DNA from: Brienomyrus brachyistius
Taxonomy: Eukaryota > Chordata > Actinopteri > Osteoglossiformes > Mormyridae
DNA length: 64,000 nucleotides
Assembly (NCBI RefSeq): GCF_023856365.1
Contig: NC_064549.1
Coordinates: 10,805,608 to 10,869,607, forward strand
Reading direction: 5' to 3'
Shown here piece by piece: positions 23,562 through 35,500 of this stretch. The notes under the pieces were generated by a model. That model was not told the DNA's origin. It did not search any database and saw only the letters and a program-made list of their open reading frames with translations. Numbering within the stretch: the stretch's first letter is position 1; every line of letters starts with the position of its first letter. The position numbers were made by a program, and so were the translations under genes.

Positions 23562-26500
23562 GGCCACCCTCCAGAGTCAAGAAAGCTCCAGTAAATTACA
23601 GACCCAACAGCAACAGCACTCCAATTCCCAGGCTTCCAGGTGGCGACCCGGGAGGGTGTACGCGCGTGCGAACGCCGGCACGACCTGACTTGCCCGCGCT
23701 GGTGTTACGGCAGGCAAGATTGCCCCGGTTCCCGCGCACTGGGGACCTGTGTACTAAGGGTGTTTCCTCGCCGCCTTTGCAGGCACGAGTGTCTCACTGG
23801 ATCCGGGCACCAAGAAGGCAAAGTAGCAACAGCAGCAACAACAACAACAAACGCATCAGTTCTTGGAAAACTGCGTTATTTCCCTTAAATATCTTCTTGC
23901 TTTATCCTCCAGGCATAACAAGGGATACGAAATGCTAGGATACCCGTCGAAAAAGCAAATGATCTGATATCAGACAGATGGATTATAATACGACAAAAAC
24001 ATTTTTGGTTTACGTTTGTCTGTACGCTGCGTTTCTGTAGGTTGCACAGAAGTTCGAGTTCTTCCACAATGACGTGTTCCTCACACCGCATTGAAAGCGA
24101 GACCGGCCCAGAGCGGCTACCATGTACCGCGAATTGGGTGCTTTTTCCCATCGTCCTGTAGCAAGCCTGCTTAGTGTAACAAGAGGGGTCGTGATGGTAG
24201 GGGTGACGAAAAGTAGCCAAACTTCTGCTCCGAGCAACTCCTTTGGCCAACATCGATCGCCGAGCATGGGAACTGTCATCGCCGTTTGTCAGGACCTCAA
24301 AATGTGGTTCAGAAAAGAGGACGACAACGTGAATAGAGTCAGCGGAGCCCAAAGACTGTCAGCGTACTCTCTCACAGCACGATTTAATGGCTTATTTCTC
24401 AAGCCTGCCAGGACTTCTCCCTACGCCTTCAGACTTTCAGCTGGCTATAATTTGGTGCAAAAGGAACATCAACACATTAATAACAGAAAATTAATTCATA
24501 ATCTGAACTCCCGACCCCCCCCCCCTCTTGTTTCCAGCAGCACTTCAAGGCCTTTCAGGTTCACATGCTGCCGTACTGGTTTGGCCTCATGACTAAATGA
24601 TAGGTTAGTATTATCTTTGTACCCAATTAAGTGTGTGCTTTTTTTTTTTTAATCACAGGGAACATATGGAAGGTCTTAAGACTGTAAGAGGCTTCATAGA
24701 AAAATGCGGAGCTCTCAAAAGCCTCTTAGTAAGTTTAATCTGCACTGAGTGCTGCCCGAACCGCTCAGCGCGGTCCATCCATCACGTCCGCAAAAACATC
24801 ATGTCAGGAAAAAGAGTAACTACCGTTTTCACCCTTACTGTGACGGTCTGCTCTTCTCAAGAGAGAAACTTCAAACCCAATGGGAAGCTTGGTAACAAGG
24901 GGAAAATACAGAGATGCTAAAAAAAAAGGTAGGAAAACGCTTATAAGCCCTTATTCCTGGCTCACTGGCTCAGGGGCAAGAGAGTGAGCAGTAGGGATGA
25001 AAACATCCAACTCTTTAGGTGAGTCATGCGGAGAATTGTACTGACCTCCCCTTGTTTAAACAGCATCGCACCTGACGATGACACATCAAGACCGCACCGA
25101 GATTATAGACACTTTGAACGTGCTTCTTATCCCTACCGAGGTCCAGCATCATCGGGTCCAGGAACAGAACCCGAATCGTAGCCCTGTTCTCACTTCCGAC
25201 CCATGGCATCATTCAGGATCCATTCACCATTACACAGAGGTGGATAGTTCAGATCCAGAAAGTAGGGATCCAGGCCAAGATTTTGTTTCAACCAACCAGC
25301 TGAGTTCTCTGTGACTGTGACTCTTTATGCTCAACTGGTTGGTTGAAACAAAATGTTGGTCTGGATCTTTACCTTCAGGACCTGATCTACGCACCTCTGC
25401 TTACACCTTCGTCACATAACTGGAGGGGATTCCCTTTCCAGTACTGCTCTAATAACCTTTCCTCACCTCCCTGTATATTCTCTGCCTCATTTTGCAGCTA
25501 AAAGATGGCCTCCGATGTTTCAATGTTTTGAGAAAGCTGGCCTGTTTTCATTGGGGGGGGGGGGGAGGGGGGGCTTTCCAGAGACACTCAAGTTGATTGG
25601 GCCGGCTTGCCTCTTCAGCAGTCTGGGGCTTTAGTATCATGGCCCATAAAGTGAACCATTGAAGTCTGAAATAATTCATGTATATGTAGCTGACATAATT
25701 GGGGGGCCAGCTGGTGATTCTGCACGGCACGCTCTCTGTGTTAAAGCAGTCAGCGTTTATTCATCAGAAGAGCAGAGGCAGAAACCCTCTCAGATATTTC
25801 CTTTTGTACATGGATGCGTAAATGTCATTACACAGCATCAAAGACCAACAGTATGATAAACGGACATCCCATCCAGGGTGTCCCCTGCCCTATGCCCTGT
25901 GTTTCCTAGGATAGGTCTTTAAACAGGGGTACTTAATAATTTTTTTCCCAAAGTCCAAATTCCACCAGCCAAACAAAGCCAGGGGGGGGGTTCCCTGAGG
26001 TTAATCTTGTAGACCGGGAGGAACGGAAAGGCGAACTCGCCCACCGCTGCTCACCATTTACCATTTGATTACTCCTGTCCTAAGTACCCAGAAGCCTGCA
26101 GCGGACATGTTTTCATGAAGGACAGACAGAGTCAAGGAGTTACTAAATTGGGCTTTTAACGCATTTCACTGCATAACGAAATTCCAGCTGTGCTCGAAAG
26201 CCCAAACATTAAATAATTACTCTCCCGTCCCGAGTGACCCCCAGACAGTCCACATTTTTGCTCCCTCTCAGCTCCCAACAGATCAGCACCAGGTATTCAG
26301 TGTTCAGGATTGCTTATGTGTTTGCTGGAAGCTGGGAGGGAGCAAACACTGCTCTATAGGCTGCAAGACTGGGCTACACACCAGCCCAGGGCTGGGAATA
26401 ATGTGGGCAGAGACCGCCAGTCACTCATTATTACAAGGACAAACATTAAGGGAGAAATTCAGCAAAATGCAGCTGCCTTAGACAATAAAAACTATATTCT

Positions 26501-29500
26501 TGATATTCTTGGATTTCCTCCATCTGTCAAACTGACCCAATCGGTTCCCACCCCCATCAAACATCAGGTACCCATCACCTGTCAATGGGGGGAGGATGCT
26601 CCAGCATCGTCACGGAAACGACTAAGTGTCTTCTGTGAGTGGCGGACCCCCCCCCCCCCCCAGGAGAGTGCCGACAGCCTTGGCGATACCCTGGTACCCA
26701 CCGTGTGAGGAACGTACGGCAGGCCATAGAACCTTTCCTGGGTCTCCTTCAAAATGGCTGTCGTCGACCGGTTTTGGGGCTTGCCGTGGTAAATCTGGTC
26801 CAGGGCAGCGTAGAAAACCTGCCACAGTAATAAAAAAATAAACGTTAGGAAAATCAAAAGCTACTTTTGCAGTTCTATCACTAAACCCGTTTCCAACACT
26901 ACAGCATTACAGACAAATTTATTTCAGCACAGTAGTAAATAGAGACTAAAGTGTTAAATTTGTCAAACAGCTAAATGGTCTTTCAGCCTTTACAGACACT
27001 ATTGATTATATTTTTGTAATAGAAACCCACGAAAATATGAACTGTATGCTAAATTAGGGTGTGTATTTACAGGTGTAAACTATTGACACACACAGAATTG
27101 TAAACTAAAATATTATGTCATTTGCATAGTACCTGAGCTGCAGTAATTTTTTGTTCCGTAATTAAATGCAGTTTTCGCTGCCGTCGTTGCACGCCGTCGC
27201 ACGTAGGACTGCGAGGCGGCCGACCCACCCTGCGACCACACCGTTACCTGAAGCTGAATATCGGCAGCGCCGCACACCTTCTTCGACTCGGAGAGACGAG
27301 CCACCATGTTTTCTGGCAGAGGCTGAAAGGAAAAGAAAAGACACACAAATTTTATTGTCAGCCTGCGAAATATGGGTGTGAATCAGAACATGCCCAGGAG
27401 TCCTCGCGATCTTTTCAACTAAAACATTCACTTTTTTCGGACAGGCCCAGATCTGCCGAGGTCCTTCTTGCCCATGCTTGCCACCCAACTGGCACTGCAC
27501 TTGACCCCAGACTATGACCTTGAGCCCAAAAGATACTGTTGGAGTGAGATGTCTAAGAGGCCTCTTCGGAGTTGCATCAAAATGTGCTTCTGGATTAGCA
27601 AGAAAGGGCGGTGATCCCTATTTTCCTAAAAAAGGTATTTTCCAGCCATAGAGGAATCACACTTCTCAGCGTCCCATGGAAGGCTGATGCCAGGCATCCA
27701 GAGGAGAGGCCCCACCTAATGGCTGAACCAAGGAAACACAATGTGATTCTGTATTCTGTATTCTGGCCCGGCTTTGGAATAGTGCACCAGCTCGTCTCCC
27801 TCGCACACTTGTGAGAGGGTTTATGGGAATATGCCAACAGTCTACATGGACTTGCGGAAGGCATACAGTCGAGTGCCTTGGTACATAAAGTGGGAGAGGG
27901 TTAACAGGGGCACTACGGTGTGCTGCTCCGCTCCCGTATAAATGCAGCGAGAGAGTCTGCATACTTGGCATGAAGCTGAAGTCGTTTGGAGTAGGTGTTG
28001 GCCTTCAGCAAGGGTGTGTCATGTCACCATTCTTGTATGTGATTTTCATGATGGGCAGGATATCAAGGCACAGCCATAGCTGGAAGGGTGTCCAGAATGG
28101 GGGGGGGGTGTGATAGCAAAGGTGGTGCTCTTGCTTCCACCTGACCAGGATCTCCAGCCCACACTTGATGCAGAGGGAATACGAATCTGCACGTCCGTCT
28201 TTCAGAGATAACTGTCCCTATCAGGTAAGGGGAGAGTATGCCATTAGTCTAGGAGGTTAAGTACCTTGAGACCCGGATCACAAATGATGGGAGCACCACG
28301 CCCACATGCCAATACGGTGTCAAAGGAGTACCATCCCTCTCCAGATGATACGTTGATCAGAAAAAAAATAATACACGCAGAGTTGGTGGTAGCATTTATT
28401 TCCTAACTTTTTCATTGCATAAACGCATCCGTATTTAGTGACTGAGTGATGAGTAAGAGCTGCTCTTCTGTGAGTACTGTACAGTCTAGCGTCCACTCCA
28501 CGGTTCGAGTTTCACGCGTTTAAACCCCACAGGTAGGCATCATGTGCAGGGGCGTGGCACCTACACCATGCCATTCGGGCACGGGCGTGGTTTTGTTTCG
28601 ACTGGATTTGGGGAAAGAAATACACGCTAAGAAGAAACACGAGATTGACGGGTGGATCAGTCTGGTAGCTGTAGGTTTATGGGAACCGGGCAGGTCTGCT
28701 ATCGACGAATGAGGCTTGCGGTACCAGTCAATATATATCCCTATCCTCACACTCGGTCATGAGCAGAGGCTGATGGCTGTTAAAACAAGGTCATGGGTAC
28801 AAGTGGCTGAAGTGAGGTTTCTCCACAGGGTTGGCAGAATCAGAATTCAGAGAACTGGAGAGTCAGTCAGCTGTAGTGGTTTTGGCATCGGATGAGGATG
28901 CCACCTGATTGGCCTCCAAGTGGGCCCTTCTGGGCACGTACCACTGAGCAGAGGCCTTTGGGGACACCCAGGACATGCTGAGAGGGGATTATATTTCCCT
29001 GTTGGCTTGGAAATGTGTGGGGAAACCCCAGAACGAGTTAGAGTGCCCTGATTTGTTTGCCACTGCAACCCTCTCCGTGAGGAGCAGTATGAGAATGAAG
29101 ATGATGACAGGCTCAGAGATGCTATCGCTGCTCCCAGTGACGACCCAAAATGTGACAAGATCCCCCAAAATGTTACAGGGTCCCCAGCAAGAAGAAGGGG
29201 GGGAAAAATAACAGGACAGCACATGAAATATATCAGATTCAAGCTGGAAAAATCTGACTGGGAAGCCTGGGGTGGATGCGCCTTGAAAGATGATTGCTTG
29301 CGGTCACGTGTTGGAACCGATTTAAACTGCGGGCTGCTCACTGGGTCTCACTGGAGTAATTTCCTGATGGCGCCGCGGGCCTGCTGAGCTGGCCGCCACA
29401 TCTCAGAGAAGCAAAACCACACGTTACACAAGCTTATGGAAAAAAGGAGAATTCTCCGGGAGCTTCAGCCTCACTCTGCGGAAGAGACGCACACTAGAAG

Positions 29501-32500
29501 CGTTTTCTACAAAGGCAAAAACGCAGCAAGCTGAGATACATCAAATACTGCAGTAAGTGACACGCCGGACCATAAACACGACACATGACTATTAAAGTGT
29601 AATGCCTACAGGAAATGGTACAGATGTAAATATAAATCCAGTCCTGAGTAATTTTTTAAACCCAGTCCTCAGCATTTTCCCCTTCTTTCTGGGAAAACAC
29701 AGTGACAATGGGTATACATCCTTCCCATCAAATTAGATAATTAATATGTGTAGATGTTGAATCGATTCAAGCCCTTGGATAGAAAATGTATAATTAAATA
29801 TATTCAAAATACGTTATACATAAAATATATAATAAAAAAAAGTAATTTAGGAATAAAAATCCCCCCACCACTTGTTCTGCCGCACAGACAATGACAATTC
29901 TGAAAACTGCTTGCATTAATTGCTTGCAGAGAAGGAATGAAACCTTATGCTTAAAATAATTTTTGCGGTTTCTGTTTTGGCCAAGTCTAAATACCATAAA
30001 GTGAAAAAAAACGCATCATTTAGCTGTCTTGACAGCTATTTATAAGGCTTGAAGTGTTTGTATCCAATTTACAGCTTATTTTGTTCTTCAGAATGCTATA
30101 TTCTGAGTATTAAAACAGTAATCAACCAGTTACAAATCCTTACCAAACTCAGTATTTGATTCATCCCACAGGTTTACTTAAACGGCATTAAGTACGATCC
30201 AGAAGATAGAGAGAAGCCATCAAACAAGCAAACGGACGGAGACGTACCTGTCCCGTCTGATAGTGGCGGGCGAACTGGCTCACCACCCGGTAATCGCTGG
30301 CGAAGAACTCCATGAGAATGGAGGGAACCTCCGCGAAGTCTGTCGCACATCGAGTTCCTGCAAGATGGAGGGAGTGTTTAGATGCAAAGCTCCCCATCGC
30401 TACCTGCTTTAAAAGCATGAAATAGCCGTTCCTTGTGTCCCATCTCTGGTCTGCCAGGTAAAAAAAAAAATAAAAAGCAAAAATCACCATCAACTAAAGG
30501 CAATTTACACCAGGTCCTCTCCAACCAAGCAGTCAAAAGATTACACTTTCTATGAATGTCATGTCTATAAGAATCTATGAACACATTCATAACATATTAT
30601 AATGCGTTCATAAAGCATTATAAATAAGGCTATAAACATTAGTAAAACGTATTTATATATTATATTATGTGTCATGTTATTTACTCATTATGAAGGCCTT
30701 AAGAAGCTCTCATCTATCATGTACTCTAGTTACCTTCATAATGCATTATAATGCTCGGTATAAGAATTAATATATCATTACTGCATCTTCTATTGAAAGT
30801 CATAAGACATTATAGTGCTGGTTATAATACTTCATAAGCTCAAATAAAGCTCTCATCTATAGTGCACTATAGGTGCCTTCATAATGCATTATAATGGTTG
30901 AAGTAAGCATTAAGGATGCTTTGTACTGCATTACAAAGGTAAAGCTGTCATCTATAATGCATTCGAAGTAAAGTGTTACAGATTTTTCTTCTTCACGCCA
31001 CTATAGCATAAGAAGTGATGTCAGCATTTATATCTTTTTTTCCCCATCTCATCACAACCCTTGACAAACTCATAATATATCTCCCGGCTATGAAATGCCT
31101 GTTGAAATGTAATCAGACGTGTCAGTTGTGATTCACAGTAACTAACAAATCTGTCATTTAAAAACAATAAAAACAACCACCCAAAGCAGGCCCTCTTTTC
31201 CAGGTACCGAGAGCTTCCTACCGCATGATCTCAAATGCGACGTGCATCAGTCTCAGCCTGGAAGAACAAGTTCGGAAACCAGAAACCCCAACTCAAGTAC
31301 AACCGCTTGGATTCAAGTTAGCGGCTAATTTTTTTATTTTTTAAAAACCATCAGAATGCCCTCTAAGGACCACGGCATGGGGTTTTGCAGAAGACACTTT
31401 TACAGAGCAGGGCTGGAACCCACAACCTACGCCAGTGTTGGAGGTTAGGCTTCACCTGTGACGTGCTGGTAGCGTGTCCTTCCCAACATGGAATGCATGG
31501 CGTGGCCCATCTCATGGAAGAGGTTCTCCATCATGCCTGGGCTCAGCAGGGTGGGCGTGTTCTTGCTGGGCTGCGGCAGGTTCAGCATGAGAACCACCAC
31601 CGGCAGCTGGTACTCTCCGTTCCCCAACAAGCGCCCGCCTCGGATGGTAAAGTGGCAATCCTAGGCATCGGGGCAGAGCCTCGTTACAGAAGACCTTTGC
31701 TCGATGTCACGTCCCCCACATATCACTGTGGCCTCAAAAGTCTTCAAAGAAGTGTGAGGTAATCTGATGAAGACGTTTTTATTAAACGTTCTTGACCCAA
31801 ATCAACCAGATAACCCACAGCGTATGGTTATGAAATTATAAATCACCAGCTTACGCTACAACTGCCCATCTTCATGAAAATCAGAAACATACCCAATACG
31901 ATATTCGCATGACGTGCAGATTAATTACTGACAAAGGAGCCAACCTGATGGGGTTTATCCGGCCTGTGGAAGAAATCGCAGTAAATGTATCCCAGAAGAC
32001 CCTCCGTCTCATGAACCACTGCCTGAGGAAGAACATTTCAAGTAATTTCATGAAACTAAATTAACCCTTATCATATATTGCTGGCAGCAATGAGGCAGTG
32101 CTGTCTTAAAAAAATTCCTTTTAAAGTTAACAGCAGACCACAGACCAACTGTTCAATAGGATGTATCATATTACAGTAAGTTTACTAACTGCTTAAACCA
32201 CTGCATTGCTCAGGGCTGCCATAAAGCACCAAGTAACAAGTAATTACTACAGGCAATCTCAGATACATCCTTAAACTCTGGATGTGATACTTTACGACGG
32301 GAGTTTCCACCCGCCACACGCTCGCTCTAATACCAAGTTCGCGGAAACGCTCCCCCTGCCCCTGAAATGAGCGTTTCTCTCATGTGCCGGTGAGGCCTCT
32401 CACCAGCTTGCGGACATCCTCACTCCACACCTCCCCGGGTTGGGGCTGCTCAGCCTGCAAGGAGACCCCCAGCAGCTGGCTGAAAAGGGCGTTGAGCCCT

Positions 32501-35500
32501 TCCATGCAGGCCCCCAGGGAGAAGTAGGGGCTGTACAGGCTGGGCTCTATGTTATACCTGTAGTGGGGGGGGTTACAAGAGGAGAGTCAGACAGACGACA
32601 ATGCAGCACATTTATAGTCATTTAAGTAACACCTCTTACACTCAGTTTCATGGCAGCGGACTACAGGTCTGTCATTTAAGTAACACCTCTCACACTGTTT
32701 CATGGCAGCGGACTACAGGTCTGTCATTTAAGTAACACCTCTCACACTCAGTTTCATGGCAGTGGACTACAGGTCTGTCATTTAAGTAACACCTCTCACA
32801 CTCAGTTTCATGGCAGTGGACTACAGGTCTGTCATTTAAGTAACACCTCTCACACTCAGTTTCATGGCAGTGGACTACAGGTCTGTCATTTAAGTAACAC
32901 CTCTCACACTCAGTTTCATGGCAGCGGACTACAGGTCTGTCATTTAAGTAACACCTCTCACACTGTTTCATGGCAGCGGACTACAGGTCTGTCATTTAAG
33001 TAACACCTCTCACACTCAGTTTCATGGCAGCGGACTACAGGTCTGTCATTTAAGTAACACCTCTCACACTCAGTTTCATGGCAGTGGACTACAGGTCTGT
33101 CATTTAAGTAACACCTCTCACACTCAGTTTCATGGCAGCGGACTACAGGTCTGTCATTTAAGTAACACCTCTCACACTCAGTTTCATGGCAGCGGACTAC
33201 AGGTCTGTCATTTAAGTAACACCTCTCACACTGTTTCATGGCAGCGGACTACAGGTCTGTCATTTAAGTAACACCTCTCACACTCAGTTTCATGGCAGCG
33301 GACTACAGGTCTGTCATTTAAGTAACACCTCTCACACTCAGTTTCATGGCAGTGGACTACAGGTCTGTCATTTAAGTAACACCTCTCACACTCAGTTTCA
33401 TGGCAGCGGACTACAGGTCTGTCATTTAAGTAACACCTCTCACACTCAGTTTCATGGCAGCGGACTACAGGTCTGTCATTTAAGTAACACCTCTCACACT
33501 CAGTTTCATGGCAGCGGACTACAGGTCTGTCATTTAAGTAACACCTCTCACACTCAGTTTCATGGCAGTGGACTACAGGTCTGTCATTTAAGTAACACCT
33601 CTCACACTCAGTTTCATGGCAGCAGGCTACAGGCCGGTCAGGATTAGCTCGATGCTGTTCCATATTTCTGTGAAGCACTGATGCGATTTTATTCAAAGTT
33701 TTATTTGTTACAAACACAATTATATTGAATAAAATGTGCAATGAAATGCGCAGATGCCTAATCAGAAACTGCGGGGGGGGTTGAATGGACATAGAGAAGA
33801 CAGAAACAAGACAATGTATTACAAGCATTAGATTATTATCAGTAATAATTATAAACATCTACGGTGTGGGCAACTGACATAAGTTGAGACCCCCTGTGAC
33901 CCTGAATAGGACACGCAGTTACAGAAAAATGGATGGATATGTGCATGTGTAGGTTAAGCAGGCTGTTGAGAATGCTGTACACTATCCTCATTTCTGCATG
34001 TACAGGTATCCGCCGTTTCAGAAAACAGCCCTACCGCCACAAGCAGTACTACTCCATGCATTTGCCGTAAGTGCTCATCCAGTATACAGTGTGGGTGAAC
34101 CTGGAGCCTAGCCTGGGAAGCACTGGGCACAGGGCGAGCAACATCTGAGGCACACATGGGAGAAAAGCAGAGCACCTTGGAGGCGACCCAGGCAAAGACT
34201 GGATGTGCGAACTCACCGACCCCGGAAGTGCGACACTCTGATACGACCCATTCAGCCAGTGGGCCGCCCTGTTCCGTTTTCAGACAGGGGATAAAATACT
34301 TTAAAAATACTGGCACTGAAAGTTTATACTGAGAATCAGAGTCTGGCCAATCTCAAAAAGGCATTCGTGACACCGAGACCCTTGGTGGTTCAAAAACAGC
34401 TATAAAAGTGTGAAAAGAAGGATTCATCGATTCAGCTGAAAGGCTTCTGTCACTCGCGTGAACATGCACAACTGCCCTCCACTCGGGGGCACCGATCGCA
34501 CCTTTTGAACCAGGCTCAGCCAACTATTGGTTCATTTCAGTTAAAACCCAACACCCTCTTCTCCCTCCTGAAAGGTATGGGGGGAGGCAGACGACGAGAT
34601 GGTAGCGAAATGCACTTTATAGGTAACTGACCAAACCTAAAACTATACACTGCCTCATTCAAGGAAAAAAAACAAAAAAACTTTCAACCACTGCCCCCTC
34701 TCCGCAAATCCTTCCCAAAGCAGAGACTCTCTGCCAACATATTTTTGGAAGCGAACCCCACATAATTAAATGAAAACTACCAGCCCCCCCCCCCCCCCCC
34801 CCCACCTCCTCCATCAGCTCTATGCCAAGTCATCAAAGCATCCAGGGAGAAGATCCGTCAGCCAGATCATACTTCCTGTGGCAAAATACAAAAGAAAACT
34901 AAAAATAATATAACCTGGAGACTTCTTGAAATAAGATATTCCATCTGTCTAGCTGTTAATGACAGTAACCTCAAACACACAATGTCAACGGTCCAGCACT
35001 GTTCAGCTCGGTTTCGGTAACAACAGCTACCCACGATGCTGTTCAGAGATGGAAAAATACTGGAAATACTGAGCAAAGGGGATGGGGGGGGGGGTGGTAG
35101 GCGGAGGAGAAAATAATAATCTGGGGGCATTTTCGCCGCTTCCGTGTTGGGACTCAGACAGAAGAGCTGCCAAGCGGCCCCCCCAAGTCCCAGCAGAGCT
35201 CCGACTTCTGCAATAAAGATTTTAAATACGGCATCCAGCGTCTTTGGCTCGCCCGCTTATTGGCCCCTGGGGGGCGCTGGGGAGGAAAAGTAGCTCATTA
35301 ATAATGTCAATAACAAGGAGAAGAGGCCAGTGCAGGCCTCCCAATGTGGCCACTTCCCTCACCCCACCCTGCCTCTAAAGAAATCAATTGACAAATGGAA
35401 GGAAACATACAGTGATTATCCTTCACATCTGCTGATGTTCTATGCAGGAACAGTCATCTGACTGATGCCACTAAGGGCAATATTATGAGGTCGTTTGAGG

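Larger units (their letters stand above)
23422..26701 (-). other. mipep: mipep intron 16, 3.3 kb
   Basis: No exon recognised. It holds the (AC)45 array, palindromic element copy B (25238-25396), a poly-G run (25553-25570) and an interspersed-repeat fragment at 25862-25920 ('catccagggtgtcccctgccc'). Confidence 0.75.

Noticed and set aside
28847..29341. 164-aa minus-strand ORF
   Set aside because: It is antisense to the RTE-type LINE remnant and has no similarity of its own.
32690..33858. Minus-strand ORFs up to 210 aa with an 18-residue repeat [18 protein letters not shown]
   Set aside because: They exist only because the minisatellite unit is 54 bp; the frame breaks at each 52-bp unit, and the array lies in a mipep intron with no splice or homology support.
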